Positions 9,441-18,398 of a DNA stretch of 64,000 bases are shown in pieces. The notes beneath the pieces were generated by a model that saw only the letters and a program-made list of their open reading frames with translations, was not told where the DNA came from and made no database searches. The DNA is from Saprospiraceae bacterium (lineage in GTDB: Bacteria > Bacteroidota > Bacteroidia > Chitinophagales > Saprospiraceae). Both the position numbers and the translations under genes were made by a program. The stretch spans positions 1 to 64,000 of the forward strand of contig JAIPBL010000017.1 in NCBI GenBank assembly GCA_021739645.1, written 5' to 3'. The first letter of the stretch is position 1, and each line of letters opens with the position of its first letter.

Positions 9441-9459
9441 CACGGACTGGCAGTCCGTG
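9441..9459. repeat. 19-nt palindrome CACGGACTGGCAGTCCGTG
   Basis: Perfect 9-bp arms around a central G; abuts the stop codon of the 9460-11097 gene. Confidence 0.88.
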
Positions 9460-11097
9460 TTACGAAAGCTGTATCTGCTGGGGCGCTTCCACCCAGATTT
9501 TCTCCGTGAAATAGATGCCGATGAGTGCTAGCAAGCCAGCGATTTGAACGCCGTATTCAAAGCCAGACAGCAAGAGAATCAGCGGGACTAAGTTGCCAAA
9601 AATAACCACTCCCCACCAAAACAGGCGGGAGTAGCGGCCTTTGGTTATCATATCGGCGGTCATTTTGGCCTCTTGGGTCATGTGAGCAGTGGTCAGCTCA
9701 ACGAACATAACCAGTAAGTTAACTGCAATACCAAGCCCAATCATCCATTGCAGATAGGTCATCCAACCACTGGAGGGCAGTTCAAAAAATGCCATCACAG
9801 CAAAAATGGCTGCACCTGCCAACAAGCTGTGAATAAGCATGTGCAGGGCAAGCACCGGGCTTTGCCAGAAGTCACGGCCTTTCGCTTGTGCGAAAAGGTA
9901 GGCGGTATAAACCGAGGTAACAATCGCCGAGAGTCCAGCAATTATTAAAAATATAGTGCTCAATACATCCCAAGCGAGCATGGACGACACCAACAACATG
10001 GTCAATGAGCCGCCAAAAATAGAAAGCGCATACCCACCCCGAACGAGCCAGCTTTTCCACTGTGGTCGGAGAATCACCGACAAAAAGCGTTTTGGTTGGT
10101 CAAGGTCTTTAACAAGCAATGCCGTGGTAATTCCAAGAAAAATGAGCGCCAAGATGATGCCGACGTAAAACATGCCAATTTCCTCAAGAAATCCCGTTTT
10201 GACGTTAAGTTTGCCAAGCACAAAAATAGCCAGCAGTGGCACCAGAAATGCCCCCGTTGAAATTGCCTTCGTAAAAACATACCCACTCACTTCCCAGCCC
10301 CAAAGAAGCCCCTTGTTCGGTGCATCGTAAACCCGACGAGCGCCGCCGTTCATCAACACATCCACCGATTTCTGTGGACCTGTGGTTTTCAAATCGCTTG
10401 CTTGGGTGGTATTCCCTTCGGCTAAGGCGGAAATCATATCGCCGCCATCGAAGGCGAGTTTTTCGGTTTGCTTCGCAAAATGGCCAACGCCACGAGTCTG
10501 CGCTCCCCAAAGCGTATTGGAAGGCCGCTCAGTAGCGATTGGGTTCAGTGAAGCTTCGTCCCCATCAATATAAAATAGGTTGGGTTTAGTGCCTTTGGAT
10601 TCCCGGCGTACCGTAACCGTCTCGCGGCCAAGTAGTTGTGAAATTTCAGATTCGGGGTTGTCCATGTCACCAGAGATGATGGCATGTTCTGGACAGATGT
10701 TCACGCAGGCAGGTTCAAGGCCAATGTCCACCCGATGGGCGCAGTAGTTGCACTTAGCAGCCGTGTGTGTGTCGGGGTCGATGTAGAGGGCGTCGTAGGG
10801 ACAAGCCTGCATGCAGGATTTGCATCCGATGCAGCGGTTTTTGTCAAAATCCACGATGCCATCCGGGCGAAAATACAGTGCTTCGACCGGACAAATCTCA
10901 ACACATGGAGCATCGGTGCAGTGGTTGCAGCGCATCACCGAGAACAAGCGGCGGGTATGCGGGAACTCACCCTTTTCCACCTGTTTCACCCAAGTACGAA
11001 AGACGCCAACTGGAACGTCGTGCTCGGATTTACAGGCGGTGGTGCAGGCATGGCAGCCGATGCACTTGCGGTTGTCTATTATAAAGCCGTATTTCAT
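9460..11097 (-). CDS. Fused 4Fe-4S ferredoxin (DmsB/SoeB-like) and NrfD/DmsC-like membrane subunit
   Basis: Ferredoxin clusters CIGCHACTTAC, CNHCTDAPCVEICP, CIGCKSCMQACP, CNYCAHRVDIGLEPACVNICP, followed by ~8 hydrophobic segments of NrfD/DmsC type. Confidence 0.88.
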   Translation of the reverse strand: MKYGFIIDNRKCIGCHACTTACKSEHDVPVGVFRTWVKQVEKGEFPHTRRLFSVMRCNHCTDAPCVEICPVEALYFRPDGIVDFDKNRCIGCKSCMQACPYDALYIDPDTHTAAKCNYCAHRVDIGLEPACVNICPEHAIISGDMDNPESEISQLLGRETVTVRRESKGTKPNLFYIDGDEASLNPIATERPSNTLWGAQTRGVGHFAKQTEKLAFDGGDMISALAEGNTTQASDLKTTGPQKSVDVLMNGGARRVYDAPNKGLLWGWEVSGYVFTKAISTGAFLVPLLAIFVLGKLNVKTGFLEEIGMFYVGIILALIFLGITTALLVKDLDQPKRFLSVILRPQWKSWLVRGGYALSIFGGSLTMLLVSSMLAWDVLSTIFLIIAGLSAIVTSVYTAYLFAQAKGRDFWQSPVLALHMLIHSLLAGAAIFAVMAFFELPSSGWMTYLQWMIGLGIAVNLLVMFVELTTAHMTQEAKMTADMITKGRYSRLFWWGVVIFGNLVPLILLLSGFEYGVQIAGLLALIGIYFTEKIWVEAPQQIQLS

Positions 11098-11348
11098 GCG
11101 AATGGTTGGTTAATACGTAGTGTCATCTTGTGGCCGTAAAGCTGCGGAACTAATTGGGATATGCGGGTGACATTCATCACATTTATTTCATTTCAAGAAT
11201 AATAATTGTCAATCTGGCGAATTGAAAGAATTATTGAAAAATTATGTGTGTTATTGCTGCCTATTGATAAGAGATTGCCAAATTTTGTTACTTTTGCGGG
11301 CTTTTTAAAAATGGCCATTTTTTCAATAATAAAATACCTGGAAGTTCA

Positions 11349-12413
11349 ATGAGGACTAAACTGTCGCAATTTAATTACGAACTAGATAAGAACCTGATTG
11401 CCCAACACCCCGCAACAAACCGTGATGAGTCTCGCCTCATGGTTCTGCACCGTGACACTGGCAAAATCGAGCACAAAATTTTTAAGGATTTGCTTGGCTA
11501 CTTCGACGAAGAGGATGTGATGATTTTTAACAACACTAAAGTCTTCGCAGCGAGGTTGTACGGCAAAAAGGAAAAGACTGGTGCTAAGATTGAAGTATTC
11601 CTCCTTCGTGAACTTAACTCCGAACAACGCCTTTGGGACGTGCTTGTGGACCCTGCACGAAAAATACGTGTTGGGAACAAACTGTATTTCATGGATGAAA
11701 AAGGCAACGAAATCCTCGTTGCAGAGGTCGTTGACAACACAACCTCCCGTGGAAGAACCATCCGTTTCTTATTTGATGGCACGGAAGAGGAGTTTCGTAA
11801 AAACCTCGATTACCTTGGCAATACGCCGCTTCCAAAATATATCACCCGGACTGAAGAGGTGGTTGACCGTGACCGATACCAGACTGTTTATGCCAAGGAA
11901 CTTGGCGCAGTGGCAGCGCCTACTGCTGGCCTCCATTTCAGCCAGGAGTTGATGAAAAGGCTTGAAATCAAAGGCGTGAATTTTGCCGAAGTGACACTGC
12001 ATATCGGCTTGGGAACGTTCCGAACCATCGACGTAGAAGATTTGTCGAAGCACAAAATGGATGCGGAATATTTCCGGATTGATGCCAAAGCGGCTGATAC
12101 CGTTAATAAAGGTAAACTAGCCAATAAAAAGATTTGCGCTATTGGCACTACTTCCATGCGTACCATTGAGACAGCCGTTTCGGCGGAGTCATTGCTGAAA
12201 CCAGCAGAGGGATGGACGAACCTTTTCATTTATCCTCCCTACGAGTTCAGCATTGCCAATTCAATGATTACCAACTTCCACTTGCCGAAATCCAGTTTGC
12301 TTATCATGATTTCTGCTTTCGGAGGTTACGAACTTGTAATGGAAGCCTACGAGCAGGCAATGAAAGAAAAATACCGTTTTTTCAGCTATGGAGACGCCAT
12401 GCTGATTTTGTAA
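11349..12413 (+). CDS. queA: S-adenosylmethionine:tRNA ribosyltransferase-isomerase
   Basis: [32 protein letters not shown]...[15 protein letters not shown]...[11 protein letters not shown]...[21 protein letters not shown]. Confidence 0.97.
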   Translation: MRTKLSQFNYELDKNLIAQHPATNRDESRLMVLHRDTGKIEHKIFKDLLGYFDEEDVMIFNNTKVFAARLYGKKEKTGAKIEVFLLRELNSEQRLWDVLVDPARKIRVGNKLYFMDEKGNEILVAEVVDNTTSRGRTIRFLFDGTEEEFRKNLDYLGNTPLPKYITRTEEVVDRDRYQTVYAKELGAVAAPTAGLHFSQELMKRLEIKGVNFAEVTLHIGLGTFRTIDVEDLSKHKMDAEYFRIDAKAADTVNKGKLANKKICAIGTTSMRTIETAVSAESLLKPAEGWTNLFIYPPYEFSIANSMITNFHLPKSSLLIMISAFGGYELVMEAYEQAMKEKYRFFSYGDAMLIL

Positions 12414-12439
12414 ATGACAACTTTACTCCCATTAGCAAT

Positions 12440-12479
12440 GCGGCCTTGCCACTTTATGTGACAAGGCCGCTCTCTTTTT
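12440..12479. terminator. Intrinsic terminator downstream of queA (convergent region)
   Basis: GCGGCCTTG...CAAGGCCGC stem followed by TCTCTTTTT. Confidence 0.75.
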
Positions 12480-12503
12480 GATACGTTTTTTGGTGAAAAA
12501 CCC

Positions 12504-13682
12504 TCACTCGACGTAAAGCACCAGTCCTTTCAAGTAGGAACCTTCTGGATGGAAAAGACTGACTGGGTGGTCGGCTGGTTGCGAGAGATGGTGCATGACA
12601 CGAACCTGCCTCCCTGCTTCTATTGCCGCTGCAACGACGGTATTGTAAAACAATTCCCTGTCCACCACCTGTGAACATGAAAAAGTGAAAAGTATGCCGC
12701 CCGGCGCCAATTTCTTGATGGCGGCTACATTCAATCGCTTATAACCTTGCACCGCATTGTGCCGTTTGCTGATATTCTTGGCAAAGGCCGGCGGGTCAAC
12801 AACCATCACATCGTAAACCGGGCATTCTTGGAGGTATTTCAGCACATCCATTGAATGACAGATATGCACCATCGGGTCAAAATCGTTCAACAACAAATTC
12901 CTTTTTGTCCAGTCAATGGCTTTTTCCGAAACATCCACAGAATGAACAAGGCTTGCTCCAGCACTCAAGGCATATACCGAGAACCCACCAGAGTAACAGA
13001 AACAGTTGAGTACAGTTTTCCCATCCACATACCGACTTAGTAACTGACGATTATCCCGTTGGTCGAGGAAAAAACCGGTCTTTTGACCTGTTTCCCAATC
13101 CACGAAAAAAGTATGGCCATTTTCCTTCACCTCCTGCCCATGCGCTTGTCCTGCCAGGTAGCCGTTGCTAATTGTGGCGGCGAAATTAGGAGGTAGTGTC
13201 TCCTTGCTTTTGTCGAAAATGGCGGTCACTACCCCACCCCCTATTTTCAGCAATGCCTCCGTAATCAATTGACGCGGCCTGTGCATTCCGACCGAGTGGC
13301 ACTGAACAACTGCCGTGCTGCCGTACACATCTATTATCAGCCCTGGCAATCCATCTCCTTCGGCATGGACTAGTCGAAAACAGGTAGTTTCAGGTTTGCC
13401 AATTAGTCCAACTTTTACCCTGTAGGCAAAGGCTTGGCCAAGTCGTTTTTCCCAAAAGTCAAGTCCGCCTTCCGTTTTTTCAAAAGAAAATAACCGGACA
13501 GCGATGCTGTTACCAGCGGAATAATGGCCGGTGGCAAGGTAGTCGCCCTTTGGACCATAGACTTCCACGGTGTCTCCATCGGCGGGTTGGCCTTCCATTT
13601 TCAGGATGGCACCGGAGAAAATCCAGGGATGGAATCGTCGGACGAATTCGTCCTTTTTTGGTTTGAGGAAGATTTTAGACAT
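12504..13682 (-). CDS. Class I SAM-dependent rRNA (cytosine-C5) methyltransferase, RlmI-like
   Basis: PUA-like N-terminus (KPKKDEFVRRFHPWIFSGAI), KTGFFLDQRDNRQLL, VLNCFCYSGGFSVYAL, DVMVVDPPAFAKN. Confidence 0.9.
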   Translation of the reverse strand: MSKIFLKPKKDEFVRRFHPWIFSGAILKMEGQPADGDTVEVYGPKGDYLATGHYSAGNSIAVRLFSFEKTEGGLDFWEKRLGQAFAYRVKVGLIGKPETTCFRLVHAEGDGLPGLIIDVYGSTAVVQCHSVGMHRPRQLITEALLKIGGGVVTAIFDKSKETLPPNFAATISNGYLAGQAHGQEVKENGHTFFVDWETGQKTGFFLDQRDNRQLLSRYVDGKTVLNCFCYSGGFSVYALSAGASLVHSVDVSEKAIDWTKRNLLLNDFDPMVHICHSMDVLKYLQECPVYDVMVVDPPAFAKNISKRHNAVQGYKRLNVAAIKKLAPGGILFTFSCSQVVDRELFYNTVVAAAIEAGRQVRVMHHLSQPADHPVSLFHPEGSYLKGLVLYVE

Positions 13683-13693
13683 ATCAAGTGAGT

Positions 13694-13743
13694 TTTAAAA
13701 AGCAAAGCGGTGGGTTAGCAACATGGCCAACCCACCGCTTTGC
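13694..13743 (-). terminator. Intrinsic terminator of the 13756-14958 gene
   Basis: GCAAAGCGGTGGGTT / AACCCACCGCTTTGC stem, T-run on the minus strand. Confidence 0.75.
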
Positions 13744-13755
13744 AATGAAAGCACA

Positions 13756-14958
13756 TCAATTTTTCACTTTGTTATCTTTGAACATAAGGGCAAAAATGAG
13801 AAGCACTGCCCCAGCAATCGCTGCGGGTACTATCCAAATATATAACCAATTGTGGGAATTTTCGCCTGTTTTGAACGCATCGGCCACAACACCAGAAATG
13901 GAATAACCAATCAGCATACCTACACCGTAAGTCGCTAATGTGATAAGGCCTTGCGCAGCACTCTTGAATTTTTCACCGGCAAAGGTGTCCGTATAAATCT
14001 GACCCGTCACGAAGAAAAAGTCATAGCAGATACCGTGCAAGAGAATCCCAAAAAGCAGCATCCAGTAATTCCCCTCATTGTCTCCCATAGCAAACATGAC
14101 ATATCGGAGCACCCAAGCTGCCATACCAACTAAAAGCATTTTCTTGACTCCCCAACGGATGAAAAGAATGGGCATGATAAGCATAAACAACACCTCTGAA
14201 ACTTGGCCGAGGCTCTGTTTCGAGGCTGCGGCTTCTACACCCAATTCATTGAGGAAAGGGTTGGCAAAAGAATAATAAAATGCCAAAGGAATACAAATGG
14301 CAACTGAGGCAATGAAGAAAGTCAAATAAGATGGATTCTTCAGCATTGAAAGGGAATCCAAGCCAATAATATCGCCAACGGTGACAGTCTGTCCTGCTTT
14401 CGGTGGTGGGGTATTCGGCAAGGTAAACGAGAAAATGCCCAGCACTACAGAAGCAATGGCGGTCATCTTAAAGGTAAGTTCAAGCGAGCCGGTTTGCTCC
14501 CAAGCTAGCCAACCAATTATTAATCCCGCCACAATCCAGCCGATTGTCCCCAAAACCCGAATACTTGGAAATTCTTTTTCGGGAGAAGTCATTTGTTTAA
14601 AGGAAATAGAGTTGACCAAAGCCAGTGTGGGCATGTAGCAAATCATGTACACCAAAAGTGCCGGGAAAAACTGGCTAAACCCAGGCGCAGTTGAAATGTA
14701 CCACATCAGTGCGGCTCCCACCAAATGAAGAAGACCAAGGATTTTTTGCGCAGCAAAAAAGCGGTCAGCAATAAGGCCGATGATGAAAGGAGCAAGAATG
14801 GCCCCCCAAGACTGGGTACCATAAGCAATGCCGATTTCTGTACCGGAGGAACTTAGCTCTTTGCCAAGGTAGGTGCCCATCGTCACGAACCATGCCCCCC
14901 AAATAAAAAAATTGAGGAACATCATCGTTGACAGCTGAATTCGAGTTGCAAGCTTCAT
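13756..14958 (-). CDS. MFS nucleoside:H+ symporter family permease (NupG/XapB-like)
   Basis: MKLATRIQLSTMMFLNFFIWGAWFVTMGTYL with ~12 TM segments, FVTGQIYTDTFAGEKFKSAAQGL. Confidence 0.85.
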   Translation of the reverse strand: MKLATRIQLSTMMFLNFFIWGAWFVTMGTYLGKELSSSGTEIGIAYGTQSWGAILAPFIIGLIADRFFAAQKILGLLHLVGAALMWYISTAPGFSQFFPALLVYMICYMPTLALVNSISFKQMTSPEKEFPSIRVLGTIGWIVAGLIIGWLAWEQTGSLELTFKMTAIASVVLGIFSFTLPNTPPPKAGQTVTVGDIIGLDSLSMLKNPSYLTFFIASVAICIPLAFYYSFANPFLNELGVEAAASKQSLGQVSEVLFMLIMPILFIRWGVKKMLLVGMAAWVLRYVMFAMGDNEGNYWMLLFGILLHGICYDFFFVTGQIYTDTFAGEKFKSAAQGLITLATYGVGMLIGYSISGVVADAFKTGENSHNWLYIWIVPAAIAGAVLLIFALMFKDNKVKN

Positions 14959-15046
14959 GTATTTATCGTTTTGTTAAAAATGCAGGGGCAAGGTAAGCAC
15001 CGAACTCGAAATTTTACGAAAACTACCAATCAGCAATTTGTGAAAC

Positions 15047-15083
15047 AAAAAACGGGAGGCTGCATGCACAACCTCCCGTTTTT
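15047..15083 (-). terminator. Intrinsic terminator of the VWA lipoprotein gene
   Basis: AAAAACGGGAGG...CCTCCCGTTTTT. Confidence 0.75.
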
Positions 15084-15102
15084 CAACGAAAACAATTCTA
15101 AC

Positions 15103-16152
15103 CTACAGTTGGCAACCACCAGTGAATCCAGTGGCATCAAAATTTTGTTGTAAAAATCCAACTTCGGTTCCGTCGTAGGCTTCAATGATGAGGCCGTTGT
15201 TGCTACCGTTTCGGATTGGGCTGCAATACTCAAAAAAGTAGTAGCTATTGGCTTCGTTGTTGACAACATCTGCAATTTGCTTGAAAACATTGGTCAATTG
15301 TTCTACCGATGCAGCCTGGAAAAAGCCGTTGCGGCCTATTTTCTGTAAGTCGGGCACGTTGATTTCATTGCCCACACCAAGGGTGAACCATGAAACTTCT
15401 TTGGGGGAATTAGCTACAGCATCGTAGGCAGTTTGCTTTGGATAGCGGTTTGCCCGGTCTTCACCATCCGTGAATAGCACGATGGAAGTCGCTGAGGTCA
15501 CATCGGCAGCTTGGTACACCGCCAAGATGCTATCTGCCTTTGCATCAGCTTTGATAACAGCACCGTAAAGGTCTGTGGAGTTGTCATTGCTGATATTTTG
15601 ATTAACACCATTAATTGCATTTTTCAAATCAGTCAAACTATTTGTAACCGGTTCCAATTCGTGCAGTACGTCCTCCCCATCAAACCAATAGATACCCATA
15701 GAAATGGATGGGTCTGGCAGTGGTGGTACGATTTGCGTTACAAATGCATTGGCTGCATCTTTTACTTGCTGCAGCGACTGCTGAAGTACACTACCGCTCA
15801 AGTCAAGCACAAGCAAAGTGGTATGGTTAAATACCTGCTGCCGACCCGAAATTTTACGTTTGGCTTCAAACACCGAAATTACCCGTGGGCAAGGGTCGTT
15901 GATACCTTTTTCGTAAATCACAAAATTGTCCTCTTTCAAGTAGCCGACAGGATTGTTGTTGGAGTCGGTCACTTTGAAGAAAATTGAAACCTTGGAGGGG
16001 AGGCTGATTGTTGGGCCTTCCAATAAGGTGAGTTTGAGTTGGGTTTTGTTAGGTGCCCGCCAGCAATCGCCAAACTCAGCGTCGTCGTCCTTACAGCTAT
16101 TGCCAAGGACTACAAGAGATAGGAGGCCAAAAATTAAAATCAGTTGTTTCAT
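15103..16152 (-). CDS. von Willebrand factor A domain lipoprotein
   Basis: Lipobox LVVLGNSC; MIDAS-type LLVLDLSGSVLQQS; SIVLFTDGEDRAN. Start taken at the ATG of MKQLILIFG. Confidence 0.85.
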   Translation of the reverse strand: MKQLILIFGLLSLVVLGNSCKDDDAEFGDCWRAPNKTQLKLTLLEGPTISLPSKVSIFFKVTDSNNNPVGYLKEDNFVIYEKGINDPCPRVISVFEAKRKISGRQQVFNHTTLLVLDLSGSVLQQSLQQVKDAANAFVTQIVPPLPDPSISMGIYWFDGEDVLHELEPVTNSLTDLKNAINGVNQNISNDNSTDLYGAVIKADAKADSILAVYQAADVTSATSIVLFTDGEDRANRYPKQTAYDAVANSPKEVSWFTLGVGNEINVPDLQKIGRNGFFQAASVEQLTNVFKQIADVVNNEANSYYFFEYCSPIRNGSNNGLIIEAYDGTEVGFLQQNFDATGFTGGCQL

Positions 16153-16236
16153 GGTAAATGAAAGTTGGGTGAAAGTTGTAAAAGTCAAAGTTATTCCAAA
16201 AACGACTGGAATGCAGCCATATTCTATGAACTAACG

Positions 16237-17175
16237 TCAAACTTGTTCGATTTGCTGTCTTTGTATGGAACCGAGGCATCTTGAAGCCCAGTTCGACCAG
16301 TGGTTTTTACCGGCCACAATCCATGTGTAAGCAACCGCCGTTGCAAAAAATGCAAATAGCATTTCCGTCATGTCCACGGATTTCATTTCAAATAGCGCAG
16401 CTGTTTTCAAAGAAGATGCTTCGAATGTAACGAACAAGGAACTATAAATATTGGTCGCAGCATGAACGCCAAGTGCTAATTCCAAACTATCGTCCATCAA
16501 AGTGATGATACCAAGGAACAGGCCAGTCCCAATATAATATACCATTGTGGGAGCGACGCCAAATGCACCTACCTCTTCATTCATCATGTGCATTAGCCCA
16601 AAAAGTGCACTTGTAAACAGCAAAGAAATCCATCTGACCGGCACCAAAAGACTGCTACCTTGCATTAGATACCCCCTAAACATCAATTCTTCCCAAGATG
16701 TTTGCAATGGAAAAATCAGAAGCGATACCAAAAGGAGGCCAGGGAATTTGTCAGGCTGAAAATGTAGTTGGTAATTATCTGGGTGAATTGCATACATTAT
16801 CAATTCTGCACAAACCGTCAACAACATCCAAAGGCCGAAACTGAACAATATTTTTTTCCAATTGATACGTTCCAATGGCGTAAATAACCATCGGAACTTC
16901 TTTTTATGGATAAAAACAACGCTGAACCAAAGCCCGACTAACCCACCAACAAAGGCGAGAAGCATAAAAAATAACGTTGCGTTCTGCCCTACTCCAGCCC
17001 TCTCAAAATTCAGCGTTTCGGCCATCTCCGAAATTTCAAAATCCTTGTAACCCTTCGCCAATAAATAAAGGAAGATAGGCATTTGACCTGCTAAAACGCC
17101 CAAAGCAATTACGCCAAAGCTTAACAAATAACGCCACCAAACATTATGGCCCTGCCGGGCAATTTGTAGGAACAT
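16237..17175 (-). CDS. CPBP-family intramembrane glutamic endopeptidase
   Basis: SWEELMFRGYLMQG (EExxxR), later GLMHMMNE motif, multi-TM. Confidence 0.85.
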   Translation of the reverse strand: MFLQIARQGHNVWWRYLLSFGVIALGVLAGQMPIFLYLLAKGYKDFEISEMAETLNFERAGVGQNATLFFMLLAFVGGLVGLWFSVVFIHKKKFRWLFTPLERINWKKILFSFGLWMLLTVCAELIMYAIHPDNYQLHFQPDKFPGLLLVSLLIFPLQTSWEELMFRGYLMQGSSLLVPVRWISLLFTSALFGLMHMMNEEVGAFGVAPTMVYYIGTGLFLGIITLMDDSLELALGVHAATNIYSSLFVTFEASSLKTAALFEMKSVDMTEMLFAFFATAVAYTWIVAGKNHWSNWASRCLGSIQRQQIEQV

Positions 17176-17206
17176 GCCATTTCAGGTTTAAGAAAGCGTG
17201 AAAATA

Positions 17207-17241
17207 GAAAAGCCCACGGACTTCTAAGTCTATGGGCTTTT
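17207..17241 (-). terminator. Intrinsic terminator of the DUF1573 gene
   Basis: AAAAGCCCA...TGGGCTTTT stem-loop. Confidence 0.7.
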
Positions 17242-17263
17242 ACAGAATCTTTTTCAGGATAAA

Positions 17264-17716
17264 TTATCCACCAAAGCTGCCGCTCTGGCTAGCTGGAACA
17301 CTTTCCTCAGAAGGCTTAGGATTGACCTTGCCTTTGATGGTAAGCGTATGAGTGGGGTTAGCCTCGTTGGTTGTAAGCGTCACTGTTTTTTGAAATGGGC
17401 CAAGGCGAGCTATATCGTAGCGCACTTCTATGTTGGCAGTTTTACCTGGAAGAATGGCCTCTTTAGGATAGCTAGGAACGGTACAACCGCAGCTACCTTT
17501 TGCATTGCTGATGATGAGTGGCTCGTTGCCAGTATTTGTGAATTTGAAAACACGAACAGCCTCGGTGTCGCTCTGCTTGCCTTGAAGAATGTCGCCGTAA
17601 TTGATTTCAGTTACATCAAATTTCATCTCAGGACCACCAGACGCAGGAACACCTTGAGCCACAGAAACAGTTGCGAACATTGCGAGGAAAGCGAAAATCG
17701 AAAGAAAACTTTTCAT
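17264..17716 (-). CDS. DUF1573 domain secreted protein
   Basis: Signal peptide; FDVTEINYGDILQGKQSDTEAVRVFKFTNTGNEPLIISNAKGSCGCTVPSYPKEAILPGKTANIEVRYD. Confidence 0.92.
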   Translation of the reverse strand: MKSFLSIFAFLAMFATVSVAQGVPASGGPEMKFDVTEINYGDILQGKQSDTEAVRVFKFTNTGNEPLIISNAKGSCGCTVPSYPKEAILPGKTANIEVRYDIARLGPFQKTVTLTTNEANPTHTLTIKGKVNPKPSEESVPASQSGSFGG

Positions 17717-17758
17717 TGGATATAAGTTTTAATGTTAGTTGATGTCTTATTGACGCTA

Positions 17759-17766
17759 CAAAAGTA
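17759..17766 (-). promoter_or_regulatory. Bacteroidota -7 element (TACTTTTG) for the DUF1573 gene
   Basis: Reverse strand reads GGACTACTTTTGTAGC, ~45 nt upstream of the start; no clear TTG -33 seen. Confidence 0.45.
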
Positions 17767-17999
17767 GTCCCTTTTTTCCCACGGTGAAATAGATAGGTAC
17801 CTTTGGGGCGGTTAACGACATGTTAAGGCAATCGCCACACCATTTGTAATTCATTTTCTGCTTCGCAATTACCTACACCATTACTGTATCTTGAATTTTA
17901 GGTTGACTAATATTCCTCCAGCCTTTTATCCAGGTAAAAATGGTTCTAAGAAAATTTGCAGCTTCCAAAATTATCCTACCCCCGCTATGTTTAAACATG

Positions 18000-18224
18000 C
18001 CAATCTTGCAAATCAAAATAGATACAGAAAGTAAAGCCCCACTCCACAGCAAAGTGGAGCAGATGATGAGGGCATTAATCGAACAACCCGTTTACCGCAA
18101 TGGTGAGTTTTTGCCCAAGGAAGTGGACATCGCTGAAAAGCTAGGTGTTGCACGTAACACCGCACGCCATGCCATCAGCAAGCTGGTCAACGAAGGATTG
18201 TTGGTGCGTAAAAAAGGAGTTTAA
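18000..18224 (+). CDS. Short GntR-family winged-helix protein (DNA-binding part only; possibly truncated)
   Basis: LQIKIDTESKAPLHSKVEQMMRALIEQPVYRNGEFLPKEVDIAEKLGVARNTARHAISKLVNEGLLVRKKGV then stop; no effector domain. Confidence 0.75.
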   Translation, partial: PILQIKIDTESKAPLHSKVEQMMRALIEQPVYRNGEFLPKEVDIAEKLGVARNTARHAISKLVNEGLLVRKKGV

Positions 18225-18270
18225 GCTGGATTGCGATTCAGGGAATTGATTGCTGCTCGTCAAAATAACC

Positions 18271-18307
18271 AAAGGTGAATGGGGGTGAACTCCATTCACC
18301 TTTTTTG
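18271..18307 (+). terminator. Intrinsic terminator after the short GntR gene
   Basis: AAAGGTGAATGG GGGTGAACT CCATTCACCTTTTTT. Confidence 0.85.
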
Positions 18308-18355
18308 TTGGGCTAAGTTGTGGGTCAAAACCCTTCGGGAATCTCCTAAAAGGGA

Positions 18356-18363
18356 TAGCTTTG
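18356..18363 (+). promoter_or_regulatory. Putative -7 element TAGCTTTG for purL
   Basis: TAnnTTTG motif between the terminator and the purL ATG at 18399; -33 is TTC at 19-nt spacing. Confidence 0.45.
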
Positions 18364-18398
18364 CCCCTTCTTTTCACAAAAGCAAACCTCGTCATACT

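Noticed and set aside
8551-9531. 326-aa plus-strand ORF opposite the SQR-like gene
   Set aside because: Antisense to a conserved flavoprotein; its end runs through the palindromes (STDWQSVLRK).
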